Position numbers and translations under genes: made by a program. From Stomorhina lunata (lineage: Eukaryota; Arthropoda; Insecta; Diptera; Rhiniidae): a stretch of DNA of 64,000 nucleotides. Every line of letters begins with the position of its first letter. The stretch's first letter is position 1. Below are positions 36,360-48,734 of the stretch, piece by piece. The stretch is from NCBI GenBank assembly GCA_933228675.1, contig OW121742.1, positions 105,369,240 through 105,433,239 of the forward strand, given 5' to 3'. A model generated the notes under the pieces. It searched no databases, was not told the DNA's origin, and saw nothing but the letters and a program-made list of their open reading frames with translations.

Positions 36360-37642
36360 CAAGGTGGCGCAAAAATAACCTTCCGATGTTTTTTGGCTGT
36401 AATTTAAAAAAAAAAATGAAAGACTTTTATTCTTCTTGTGGATTATTTTTATTTGGTCTTTTAATTTTTGTTTACATCAAGTCGAGAATATGATGTCATG
36501 TATATGGCCGCCGCCAAAGTTGATTGTCATTTAAGCGCATTTTATGGCATTTTCCATCACTTTGGTCAAAACTTCCGGCGATAGGTCCTCACATTCTTGA
36601 CGGATATTGTCTTTAAGAGCTGCAAGAGTCTGAGGCTTGTTGACATAAACCCGCGACTTCAAAAAGCCCCACAAAAAGATATCTGCAGCGGTCAAATCAG
36701 GCGATCTTGCTGGCCAGTGCAAATCGCCAAAACGGGAGATTAGGCACCCGGGAAATGCATCCTTCAGCATATCGGTTGTGTCACGTACAGTGTGTGCCGT
36801 TGCACAGTCCTGTTGGAACCACATGTATACCGATCCCAATTCATCAAGTTGCGGCAAAAAGTCCAAAAAGACCTCACCATTTACAGTAACCGTTTGGCCA
36901 GCGACGTCTTCGAAGAAAAAAGGTTCGATGACTCCTCCAGCAAAAACAGCACACCATACAGTGATTTAATGGCTCTTCGTGGGTTACACGCGGATTTTCA
37001 GTGCCCCAGAAGCTTAAATTTTGCTTATTTACGTACCCGCTAAGATGAAAATGGGCTCATGATTATTTTAGATGAAAAATCATCTTCCTCTTGGTGGTGA
37101 TTAAGGATTGCTTGAGTGTATGTTTGACGAGATTGGCGGTCAGCAGCTAACAGCTGATGCACCGTCTGGACTTTGTACGGAAACATCTTCAAATTTTTTA
37201 CCAAAATTCGCTGTAAAGACCGTCGACTGATACTCATTTGCGTGTCACGTCATCTGGTCGATGTTGACGGCGCTTCCATGACATCCTCGGCTACAGCAGC
37301 AAAAATTCTCTGCAGAACGGCTACTCCGGGGTCTGCCTTGCCTGGCAGCATCTCGTGTTATGCCAGTCTCTTCGAGGCGAGCGGCTAAACGTCGCAGTGT
37401 TTAACCAGTAGGCGTTGGAAATCTGCGACGAAATTCACGTTGTGCCAAAGTCATCGACCGATTATTGGTCAAATAAATAGTCACCAATATTCCGCGTTCT
37501 GGAGCAGTGTAGCGTAACATTGTTTATTAACGTGTATTTCGCAAGTGTTTACTACACAAATGTCAAAACAGAATTGACATTAGGGGCAAGTCGCAAAATT
37601 TATAGCATTTTCTGATAGGAGGATTACTTTTGCGCCACCTTA
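36360..37642 (-). mobile_element. rosa-like (DD41D) mariner transposon, complete length, inactive
   Basis: The ends are inverted: AAGGTGGCGCAAAAATAACC at the left, and ATTACTTTTGCGCCACCTTA at the right. TA lies at 36358-36359 and 37643-37644, as expected for a TA target duplication. The 1.28 kb size is normal for the superfamily. The transposase gene runs on the minus strand and is broken (separate entry). The element sits between a full MITE copy and a MITE right-end fragment. Confidence 0.9.
36531..37520 (-). pseudogene. Broken mariner transposase (DD41D type)
   Basis: The start ATG is at 37518-37520 (MLRYTAPERG, then LAQREFRRRFP). An in-frame TAA follows at 37401-37403. The helix-turn-helix region (ISRRSLQRILVKNL) lies in another frame at about 37237-37190. 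The frame breaks again after EDDFSSKIIMS near 37050 (residues lost before HFHLSGYVNKQN) and near 36965. The C-terminal part is open: WCAVFAGG, WFQQDCATAH with the second catalytic Asp, and RSPDLTAADIFLWG with the third. I count 41 residues between these two Asp, the spacing known for rosa-type elements. The first catalytic Asp (in the usual SDE motif) falls in the deleted stretch. The protein would be about 330 residues and would cut and paste the element at TA sites. It cannot be functional here. Confidence 0.88.
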
Positions 37643-37725
37643 TAGATTATTCTAAAAGTATGCTACACAAATGTTTCTGAAATATCTTACATTTCAATCG
37701 ATATGGAATGCAGCGATTTGGTTCT
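37643..37725 (+). mobile_element. MITE family M, right-end fragment
   Basis: TCTAAAAGTATGCTACACAA, AATATCTTACATTTCAATCG, ATATGGAATG and GCGATTTGGTTC match the right end of MITE copy 1. The rest of the MITE is absent; the mariner abuts directly on the left. Confidence 0.75.
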
Positions 37726-39717
37726 TGTTTTTTTTATTACTAACGGAAAATAAGAAGAAAGCAATAAAACTAGCGCTATCTATGTGTTAGGCCCTAGACT
37801 TTTCATTTCATGTGTATACTAAAGTAATGAAAACTTACAACTAAAATAGCAAAAATATCTGCATATCCTAACTAAAAGCAACAATTGCAATATAATGCAG
37901 TTGAAACGTGATAAGAAACTTTCATTTTGAATGTCTATTTCTTTATACAATTCATTTCTTTTTCAAACCATTGAAAGGGTAGACCTAAATTACAATCGAC
38001 AATACAACACAATACTCACATGAAGTTTTGCTAATTACAAAATCAATACAATTTTCAAAGTTTAAACTTGACTATACAAAACTAGCACTGAACTAGAACT
38101 AAACTCAGAACTGAAACTAGAACTTAATCTAAAACTGAACCTAAAACTAAACTTAGAACTGAATCAACCTTAAGTGAAATAAAACGTTTTTTCTTAGATT
38201 AAGTGAAAAATATATTTTTCTTAATATTTAGAAAGAACTTAATAATAATAAAATGCTTTTACGCTTTAGATAATAAATTTATGAGTTTTACTCAAGGGTA
38301 TTTAGCTGATCCCAGGGTATACAAATTTTGTGGAAATTTCTCTCACTCGACAGTGATGGTTATATATAAAATTAATGCATAATTTATTTCACATTTACGT
38401 TAATGATGAAAACAAAAAGAGGTTTTTTTTTAACCAAAATTACGCAGTTCTTTTTGTGAAAATGTTGAAAAAACCAAAAAGGGCTATTAAATATTAGAAG
38501 AGTAATGTTGAAAATTAATTTTGTTGGTTTTAATATAAACAGCCTAAAAGTAGGCTTTAAGTTTTTAAACACAAGTGTTTGCCTTTTTTGTGGTATAAAG
38601 CGATGAGTGGATGTTTAAACATTATTAAAATACAAATTTATTTAAATCAATTTTGTTTAATTTTTTTCAATTTTTGCAGACAAATTTTTCTAATTCAAAT
38701 ATTTCTTCTTTATTTTTTTAGCTCTTTAATTTTATTTTCTTACTAATTTAATTTTTGTTTAATTTTTAAGTATATTTTTTTTATTTCTTTTCAACATTTA
38801 TTGTCCATTAATATTATAAATATTTTATGAAGCCGCTTTTAGGTGTATTTGGGTATTTTCTTTTTTGAATTTTTCCTAAAAGCCTAGGTGTATGCTTTAC
38901 TTTTCCTTTAGCCTAAATGTCCTTGAAATTTTAACAAATATTCCACGAAATATTCTTAAAATTTTCTCCTAGTCTTACAATAAAATTTCGCCTTTAGACA
39001 TGCTATGTTTTTCCTTAGCTAACCTAAAATCTAAATATTTAGTTTAATTCAAGCGAATAAAAACGCCAAGAAATTTTACTCAAGAATTATTTGGTAATAA
39101 TAATTTTTGTTGTTTATTTAAGAAATTCTTACTTGGACATTTATTTGCTCTTCTTACCGTTCATCCCTCCTTCTTTTCCCTCGGTCTCTATGTGTTCTTG
39201 AAACCATTTAAATTAAACATTTAATTAAAGAAATTAAAACAATTGTGTGGCATACTTTTTGGGGAATTTTATGATATTTTCATATTTCTTTCGACTTTTT
39301 CTTGGCAGCCTAAAGAAACCTTGAATATAGAACTAAAAACTTAATTAACAAAAAAATTATGTAATTTTAATATAAATTGCCTTTTGGAATTTGGAACCCT
39401 TAGGAAATTTTACTTATAGCACTTGTACAACATTAACATTTCTTAGATTTTATGGTAAATATAAAAAAATCTTAATATATAAAAATTCCAACTAATTTTC
39501 ATTAAAATTGCATAAATATTTAAATATTTACTTTCTTTAATATTAAATAATGTTGTGTTACTTAAATAAACTACTAATAAGCCTAAATGTATGCTTCAAT
39601 AAATAAAAGCCTTTTAAAACTGTTATTAAATGCATATAATCAGAAAATGTTCACAGTTACTGAAGGCAGAGACTAATTTTGAGCTACTAAAGTTATACTT
39701 TTCAAACATTTCAATAA
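37726..39717. other. AT-rich DNA with a small degenerate minisatellite
   Basis: At 38080-38164 words such as CTAGAACTAAACT and CAGAACTGAAACTAGAAC recur with a period of about 6 or 12. Otherwise no gene is seen. Phrases such as GCGCTATCTATGTGTTAGGC (about 37771) resemble 40645-40665 and are probably old repeat debris. The GTATGC word family occurs at about 38543, 38890, 39250 and 39590. Confidence 0.5.
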
Positions 39718-39815
39718 AACAAGTAAGGAAGTGCTATAGTCGGTCAAGCCCGACCATGTAATAACCTACAACACTGAGATCAAATGTCTTTTCAGTGTTC
39801 AGTTTCAATTTTGTG
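39718..39815 (+). mobile_element. End fragment of an ACAAGTAAG-type repeat
   Basis: AAAACAAGTAAGGAAGTGCT and a hairpin GTCGG-TCAAGC-CCGAC are the terminal features of this family, reversed relative to 14700-14726. It is followed at once by MITE copies. Confidence 0.7.
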
Positions 39816-39820
39816 AAACC

Positions 39821-40143
39821 AGGTGCTAAATTACCGCATTCGATATCGATCGAAAACTCTGACTTCTAAGCGAATATTGTAAAGTATACTTTAGGGATGT
39901 TCAAAGTTACTTCGATGCAAAAAGTTTGTTGAAATTTGGTATCCATTTTGATTTGTTTTTAAAAATATATATTATTCAAGTAAAACTTTTTTACTACTGT
40001 TCATCTTTTGGCAAATAACTTTCAAAAAATATAGTAAACTGTGCATCTTTTAAATAATTTTGATTATCCTTAAAGTATGCTATACAAATGTTTTAAAAAT
40101 ATCTAAGATTTTGATCGATATCGAATGCCGTAATTTGGCCCCA
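39821..40143 (+). mobile_element. MITE family M, copy 3 (first of a tandem pair)
   Basis: Starts AGGTGCTAAATTACC, then GCATTCGATATCGATCGAAA. Ends GATCGATATCGAATGCCGTA, then ATTTGGCCCCAGG. The ends are inverted copies. It is directly followed by another copy, sharing the CCCCAGGTGCC junction. Confidence 0.9.
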
Positions 40144-40466
40144 GGTGCCAAATTATCGCATTCGATATCGATCGAAAACTCTGACTTCTAAGCGAATATT
40201 GTGAAGTATACTTTAGGGATGTTCAAAGTTACTTCGATGCAAAAAGTTTGTTGAAATTTGGTATCCATTTTGATTTGTTTTTAAAAATATATATTATTCA
40301 ATTAAAACTTTTTTACTACTGTTCATCTTTTGGCAAATAACTTCCAAAAAATATAGTAAACTGTGCATCTTTTAAATAATTTTGATTATCCTTAAAGTAT
40401 GCTATACAAATGTTTTAAAAATATCCAAGATTTCGATCGATATCGAATGTTGTAATTTGGTCGCAG
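40143..40466 (+). mobile_element. MITE family M, copy 4 (second of a tandem pair)
   Basis: Nearly identical to copy 3 at a spacing of about 322 bp, with few substitutions visible (for example TTTCAAAAAA to TTCCAAAAAA). The right end is altered (GGTCGCAGG instead of GGCCCCAGG). Confidence 0.9.
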
Positions 40467-41100
40467 GTTCTAAGTTCGATTAATGACTATTAAGGTAAAA
40501 CTTGGCTTTAACAAAAAGTTTTTTTCAAACTAGAAAAAAGGTTGCTTTACTAAATATGCTATATCTCACAAACTAAAAGTCCGACAGCTATGAAATTTGT
40601 ACAAGTATCTTTAAAAGTTTAGGAATAACTCACTAATATGAGCGCCATCTATGTGTAAGTCTAAGAACTATATTCCAGTTGCTACAAAGAGAACTTCTTT
40701 GACAAATTTTTAGTAAATATTTTCTTGGTTTACTCAGAGATTTATAGGGACATTTTTACTTTTTTATTGCGGACCTTCACATTTAAGAGTAATAACTTTT
40801 ATACGTGGATAAAACTACAATATGAATCCATATTACTTGGATTAATCTGCAAAACCTCAATATAAAATTCATTATTTTAAAAGACAAAAAGGGGACAAAT
40901 GTTATCTCTGAATCACATATGTTTCAAACTTTGCATCGCAATACTAACAAAAACTCCGTATATTATGAAAATATACGGATGCTAGATAAAGCATTTAATA
41001 TAGTCCCTTTCACGTACAACTTTCCAGAAGTATATTTATTTTATTATCTAGGTTTTAAGGCCTATTTAATGAAAAAAAAAAAAAAAAAAAAAAAACAATA
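40467..41100. other. Probable old transposon debris ending in poly-A
   Basis: ATATCTCACAAACTAAAAGT and AGCGCCATCTATGTGTAAG are phrases found in dispersed repeats. An A22 run lies at about 41072-41094. An open frame at 40919-41113 only runs into the poly-A and is not convincing. A retrotransposed origin for the poly-A is possible, but there is no supporting coding sequence. Confidence 0.4.
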
Positions 41101-42524
41101 TTTAGTACTTTAATCCTACCATTTTAAATTGTGTATGAGATTTTAAAAATTTTCCACAATTCTTCTGTTGAGATTTTAAATCAAAAAATAACATATTTGA
41201 CAGTTATAACCTAAAAGTAGACAGAGAAAGACAGAATACTTAATGCCCTAAATTAGGCAATGTTTTATTGGGGATAATGTTTGTGAAGAGCAGATGCTAA
41301 AAGTAAAGAGGGGAAATTGTTTATCATAGTTATTTGGGTTTGTTGTTTTTCTCAATAAAAATATTTTTTTATTTTATGTTTGTAAAGCCTAAAAGAAATG
41401 GAAAGACTGCTTGTTCCATTATTGACAGTTGTTCTTATTATTCATAGAATTAATAATTCATATGTTTTCATATTTGGTAATTGCTTCAAAAAGGGGAAGC
41501 TTAAGAGCGAATTATTTTAAGGAAAAAAGAGACTGGGGTCAATTTAAGAGAATGAGTTTAGAAAGATGAGAAACAGGGGAATGAGTAAACATTTTCATGC
41601 AATGTTTATTTACATTTAAGGGAATGCTATTAACATATTTTTCTATTCACGAAAACCATAGCATACTTTTTGTTGCATATTAATACAGATTTTCTAGGAG
41701 CTTTAAATTTAAAATGATTTGGTTATATTTGAATAATTTTCCAATAAAATTCTATCATTTTGTTTACAGATTAAAATCAATGTATTTTAATATAATAAAT
41801 TTTGATGGTCATGTTTTTATAGAATTCAAATTAGGTAGGATTTTTATAATGGACACTTAAAAACCACTTAAAATAATTTACAAGGACTTAAGGTTTTTAG
41901 TTAATGTTGTCTATTATGGGAACTAAATTTTGTAGAATTTTAATATTAAGTAAAGACAATTCTGAATTTATTGGAAACAACATATTCAAATTTAATGTAT
42001 TTTTAATCTAAGTACTATTTATTGTTTTAAATAGTAGGTATTTGTAGACGAACACAACAAAACGTAAAACTCACTACAACAGAATTTTATTAGAGTTCCT
42101 ATTCTATTTCACTTACTTGACTTTCTAATTAATGAAATCTCAAAAACTTCAGCAAATTTCTCCCAAAAATCTTTCTAAATGATTTTTAATATAATTTTTA
42201 CGTTTTAATGCGAACATCTACATTCATGTCAAGGTCTATTTTAAATATTTTGCATTATAAAACCGCTTTTCTTAGAAATTTTATTTACAATATCTTTCGA
42301 TAATTGTGAAGGACAGACCCAAAAAATAAGATTTAAATAAATAAGTTTTTCCAAGAAAGTATCGGGTTTAATAAAGGTTTTGAAAATTAAATAAAAAAGC
42401 CTTCGAGCCATTTTTCAATGTCACAAAATTATGAAAATATTAAATTGCTTTAAATTATATGTATGTTTTTATATTCTAACCCCCTAATTCATAATCGAAA
42501 AAAAACTATAACGAGCTTGTAAAA
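41101..42524. other. AT-rich unique DNA
   Basis: No gene, RNA or repeat recognised. The stretch runs into satellite B block 2. Confidence 0.55.
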
Positions 42525-45500
42525 TTTCCTATAAAAATAGGGAATTTTTAAAAAATTTCCTATAAAAATAGGAAATTTTTGAAAATTTTCCTATAAAAAT
42601 AGGAGACTTCCTCTAAATATAGGAAATTTTTGAAAAATTTCCTATAAAAATAGGAAATTTTTGAAAAATTTCCTATAAAAATAGGAAATTTTTGAAAAAT
42701 TTCCTATAAAAATAGGAAATTTTTGAAAAATTTCCTATAAAAATAGGAAATTTTTGAAAAACTTCCTATAAAAATAGGAAATTTTTGAAAAACTTCCTAT
42801 AAAAATAGGAAATTTTTGAAAACTTTCCTATAAAAATAGGAAATTTTTGAAAAATTTCCTATAAAACTAGGAAATTTTTGAAAAATTTCCTATAAAAATA
42901 AGAAATTTTTGAAAAATTTCCTATAAAAATAGGAAATTTTTGAAAAATTTTCTATAAAAATAGGAAATTTTTGAAAAATTTCCTAAAAAAATAGGAAATT
43001 CCTATAAAAATAGGAAATTTTTGAAAAATTTCCTATAAAAATAGGAAATTTTTGAAAAATTTCCTATAGAAATAGGAAATTTTTGAAAAATTTCCTATAA
43101 AAATAGGAAATTTTTGAAAAATTTCCTATAAAAATAGGAAATTTTTGAAAAATTTCCTATAAAAATAGGAAATTTTTGAAAAATTTCCTATAAAAATAGG
43201 AAATTTTTGAAAAATTTCCTACAAAAATAGGAGACTTCCTCTAAATATAGGAAATTTTTGAAAATTTTCTTATAAAAATAGGAAATTTTTGAAAAATTTC
43301 CTATAAAAATAGGAAATTTTTGAAAAATTTCCTATAAAAATAGGAAATTTTTGAAAAATTTCCTATAAAAATAGGAAATTTTTGAAAAATTTCCTATAAA
43401 AATAGGAAATTTTTGAAAAATTTCCTATAAAAATAGGAAATTTTTAAAAAATTTTCTATAAAAATAGAAAAATTTTTGAAAAATTACCTATAAAAATAGA
43501 AAAATTTTTGAAAAATTACCTATAAAAATAGTAAATTTTTTTAAAAAATTTCTATCAAAACAAAAAATGTTTGAAAAATAGGAAATTTTTCAAAAATTTC
43601 CTATTTTTATAGGAAATTTTTCAAAAATTTCCTTTTTTTTATAGGAAATTTTACAAAAATTTCCTATTTTTATAGGAAATTTTTCAAAAATTTCCTATTT
43701 TTATAGAAAATTTTTCAAAAATTTCCTATTTTTATAGGAAATTTTTCAAAAATTTCCTATTTTTATAGGAAATTTTTCAAAAATTTCCTATTTTTATAGG
43801 AAATTTTTCAAAAATTTCCTATTTTTATAGGAAATTTTTCAAAAATTTCCTATTTTTATAGGAAATTTTTCAAAAATTTCCTATTTTTATAGGAAATTTT
43901 TCAAAAATTTCCTATTTTTATAGGAAATTTTTCAAAAATTTCCTATTTTTATAGGAAATTTTTCAAAAATTTCCTATTTTTATAGGAAATTTTTCAAAAA
44001 TTTCCTATTTTTATAGGAAATTTTTCAAAAATTTCCTATTTTTATAGGAAATTTTTCAAAAATTTCCTATTTTTATAGGAAATTTTTCAAAAATTTCCTA
44101 TTTTTTATAGGAAATTTTTCAAAAATTTCCTATTTTTATAGGAAATTTTTCAAAAATTTCCTATTTTTATAGGAAATTTTTCAAAAATTTCCTATTTTTA
44201 TAGGAAATTTTTCAAAAATTTCCTATTTTTATAGGAAATTTTTCAAAAATTTCCTATTTTTATAGGAAATTTTTCAAAAATTTCCTATTTTTATAGGAAA
44301 TTTTTCAAAAATTTCCTATTTTTATAGGAAATTTTTCAAAAATTTCCTATTTTTATAGGAAATTTTTCAAAAATTTCCTATTTTTATAGGAAATTTTTCA
44401 AAAATTTCCTATTTTTATAGGAAATTTTTCAAAAATTTCCTATTTTTATAGGAAATTTTTCAAAAATTTCCTATTTTTATAGGAAATTTTTCAAAAATTT
44501 CCTATTTTTATAGGAAATTTTTCAAAAATTTCCTATTTTTATAGGAAATTTTTCAAAAATTTCCTATTTTTATAGGAAATTTTTCAAAAGTTTCCTATTT
44601 TTATAGGAAATTTTTCAAAAATTTCCTATTTTTATAGGAAATTTTTCAAAAATTTCCTATTTTTATTGGAAATTTTTCAAAAATTTCCTATTTTTATTGG
44701 AAATTTTTCAAAAATTTCCTATTTTTATAGGAAATTTTTCAAAAATTTCCTATTTTTATAGGAAATTTTTCAAAAAATTTCCTATTTTTATAGGAAATTT
44801 TTCAAAAATTTCCTATTTTTATAGGAAATTTTTCATAAATTTCCTATTTTTATAGGAAATTTTTCAAAAATTTCCTATTTTTATAGGAAATTTTTCAAAA
44901 ATTTCCTATTTTTATAGGAAATTTTTCAAAAATTTCCTATTTTTATAGGAAATTTTTCAAAAATTTCCTATTTTTATAGGAAATTTTTCAAAAATTTCCT
45001 ATTTTTATAGGAAATTTTTCAAAAATTTCCTATTTTTATAGGAAATTTTTCAAAAATTTCCTATTTTTATAGGAAATTTTTCAAAAATTTCCTATTTTTA
45101 TAGGAAATTTTTCAAAAATTTCCTATTTTTATAGGAAATTTTTCAAAAATTTCCTATTTTTATAGGAAATTTTTCAAAAATTTCCTATTTTTATAGGAAA
45201 TTTTTCAAAAATTTCCTATTTTTATAGGAAATTTTTGAAAAATTTCCTATTTTTATAGGAAATTTTTCAAAAATTTCCTATTTTTATAGGAAATTTTTCA
45301 AAAATTTCCTATTTTTATAGGAAATTTTTCAAAGATTTCCTATTTTTATAGGAAATTTTTCAAAAATTTCCTATTTTTATAGGAAATTTTTCAAAAATTT
45401 CCTATTTTTATAGGAAATTTTTCAAAAATTTCCTATTTTTATAGGAAATTTTTAAAAAATTTCCTATTTTTATAACAAATTTTTCAAAAATTTCCTATTT

Positions 45501-47830
45501 TTATAACAAATTTTTCAAAAATTTCCTATTTTTTTAGGAAATTTTTCAAAAATTTCCTATTTTTATAGGAAATTTTTCAAAAATTTTCTATTTTTATAGG
45601 AAATTTTTCAAAAATTTCCTATTTTTATAGGAAATTTTTCAAAAATTTCCTATTTTTATAGGAAATTTTTCAAAAATTTCCTATTTTTATAGGAAATTTT
45701 TCAAAAATTTCCTATTTTTATAGGAAATTTTTCAAAAATTTCCTATTTTTATAGGAAATTTTTCAAAAATTTCCTATTTTTATAGGAAATTTTTCAAAAA
45801 TTTCCTATTTTTATAGGAAATTTTTCAAAAATTTCCTATTTTTATAGGAAAATTTTTCAAAAATTTCCTATTTTTATAGGAAATTTTTCAAAAATTTCCT
45901 ATTTTTATAGGAAATTTTTCAAAAATTTCCTATTTTTATAGAAAATTTTTCAAAAATTTCCTTTTTTAATGGAAATTTTTCAAAAATTTCCTATTTTTAT
46001 AGGAAATTTTTCAAAAATTTCCTATTTTTATAGGAAATTTTTCAAAAATTTCCTATTTTTATAGGAATTTTTTCAAAAATTTCCTATTTTTATAGGAAAT
46101 TTTTCAAAAATTTCCTATTTTTATGGGAAATTTTTCAAAAATTTCCTATTTTTATAGGAAATTTTTCAAAAATTTCCTATTTTTATAGGAAATTTTTCAA
46201 AAATTTCCTATTTTTATAGGAAATTTTTCAAAAATTTCCTATTTTTATAGAAAATTTTTCAAAAATTTCCTATTTTTATAGGAAATTTTTCAAAAATTTC
46301 CTATTTTTATAGGAAATTTTTCAAAAATTTCCTATTTTTATAGGAAATTTTTCAAAAATTTCCTATTTTTATAGAAAATTTTTCAAAAATTTCCTATTTT
46401 TATAGGAAATTTTTCAAAAATTTCCCATTTTTATAGGAAATTTTTCAAAAATTTCCTATTTTTATTAGAAATTTTTCAAAAATTTCCTATTTTTATAGGA
46501 AATTTTTCAAAAATTTCCTATTTTTATAGGAAATTTTTCAAAAATTTCCTATTTTTATAGGAAATTTTTCAAAAATTTCCTATTTTTATAGGAAATTTTT
46601 CAAAAATTTCCTATTTTTATAGGAAATTTTTCAAAAATTTCCTATTTTTATAGGAAATTTTTCAAAAATTTCCTATTTTTATAGGAAATTTTTCAAAAAT
46701 TTACTATTTTTATAGGAAATTTTTCAAAAATTTCCTATTTTTATAGGAAATTTTTCAAAAATTTACTATTTTTATAGGAAATTTTTCAAAAATTTCCTAT
46801 TTTTATAGGAAATTTTTCAAAAATTTCCTATTTTTATAGGAAATTTTTCAAAAATTTCCTATTTTCATAGGAAATTTTTGAAAAATTTCCTATTTTCATA
46901 GGAAATTTTTCAAAAATTTCCTATTTTTATAGGAAATTTTTCAAAAATTTCCTATTTTTATAGGAAATTTTTCAAAAATTTCCTATTTTTATAGGAAATT
47001 TTTCAAAAATTTCCTATTTTTCAAAAATTTCCTATTTTTATAGGAAAATTTTTCAAAAATTTCCTTTTTTTATAGGAAATTTTTCAAAAATTTCCTTTTT
47101 TTATAGGAAATTTTTCAAAAATTTCCTATTTTTATAGGAAATTTTTCAAAAATTTCCTTTTTTTATAGGAAATTTTTCAAAAATTTCCTTTTTTATAGGA
47201 AATTTTTCAAAAATTTCCTATTTTTATAGGAAATTTTTCAAAAATTTCTATTTTTGAAAAAAATTTCCTATTTTTATAGGAAATTTTTCAAAAATTTGTT
47301 TATAAGAAAATTTTTGAAAAATAGGAAATTTTTCTAAAATTTCCTATTTTTCGAAGAAATTTTTCAAAAATTTCCTATTTTTAGAAGAAATTTTTCAAAA
47401 ATTTCCTATTGTTTTTTCAAAAATTTCCTATTTTTTTCAAAAATTTCCTATTTTTATATTAAATTTTTCATAAATTTCCTATTTTTGTAGGAAATTTTTA
47501 AAAAATTTCCTATTTTCATAGAAAATTTTTCAAACATTTTCCATTTTTATATGAAGTTTTTTAAAAATTTTCCATTTTTATAGGAAGTTTTTCAAAAATT
47601 TTCCATTTTTATAGGAAATTTTTCAAAAATTTTCTATCTTTATAGAAAATTTTCAAAAGTTTCCTATTTTTATAGGAAAATTTTCAAAATTTCCAATTTT
47701 TATAGGAAAATTTTCTATTATTCATTTTTATAGGATTTTTTTTAAAGTTTCCTATTTTTATAGGTTTATTGAAAAGTTTACTATAAAATAGTATATTTTT
47801 AAAAAATTTTCTATAAAAATAGTAAAGTTT
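42525..47830. repeat. Satellite B, block 2: 31-bp array with an inverted junction
   Basis: Same 31-bp unit as at 31660. From 42525 to about 43560 it is in 'G' orientation (TTTTTGAAAAATTTCCTATA with AAAATAGG). After a decayed junction at about 43540-43580 it continues in 'C' orientation to about 47830. About 170 units by length. The centre is nearly uniform; the last 600 bp decay progressively. This is the longest block in the window. Confidence 0.97.
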
Positions 47831-48734
47831 CGGGATAAGCGTAAATATTTATAGATAAGAGTAACTTAAGAAGTTTGTTTTCTTTTTTCTTTTCCTTGAA
47901 AAGTATTTTAGAATTTACAAGGAAACCCTCATTATGTGTTAAAGGAATGCCAACCTATTTATAGAATTTAGTCTCTGTTTGCCATTAGCAACATCCTACA
48001 AATTCTGTGTTTTTTTTTTTTTTTTTGGGAATCAAATTCAAATTTTTTTAAACAACAATATCATATCAAGAACTTGTTGCTGGAAGATTATTCCTCTTAG
48101 CTTTTTAAAGGGAAATATATTTTTACGAAATGTAAGAAATTCTTGAAGATTCCATATATTTAGGTTTTGCGGAAATATTTAATATGTAAGTGTAGCTTTA
48201 TTAAGTATTCAAAAATAGATTGAGTTAAGCGTTTCAGATCAATTTAGAATGACTTTTTTAATACATGCAAACAAAGGGAAATACAACTTAAGAAGGAAGT
48301 GGAATATTTATAGGAATTTTTGATATTTAGTATAATTGAGGGAGTTGCGGGCATAATGAGACTTGCATATCTAGAAGTGATAACTTGTGGTATTTGATCC
48401 ATTAATTATACCCACTGTGCAAGAGTTTAGTAAAGTTTTAGTCCCTCAAAATTTCATACTGTCCATTTTACATCCTTTTAATAATATTAAAAAGTATGTA
48501 AAAAATATCCATATTAAAAGATTCATTCATCAAAGGCTACATACTTTGATCATTATTTTTATGAAGTTTATTATCTTAAGGAATTATTACATTTCTCTGA
48601 ATATGATTTTTTGTAAGAACTAAAGAATTTTAAATAACTTTGTATCCCTACAGAAGTTTTACTTTTAATACATGCTCATATTATTTATTTGCTAAAGGCT
48701 GTTGAATATAAAGTGAAAGCTCGAAGGAAATTTT
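47831..48734. other. AT-rich unique DNA between satellite blocks
   Basis: Contains a T run at about 48011-48026. Nothing with splice sites and coding composition was found. Confidence 0.5.

Noticed and set aside
36707..37388. Plus-strand open frames over the mariner
   Set aside because: Opposite-strand shadows of the transposase gene.
41072..41094. Poly-A run as proof of a processed retrogene
   Set aside because: No coding sequence or target duplication is found beside it.
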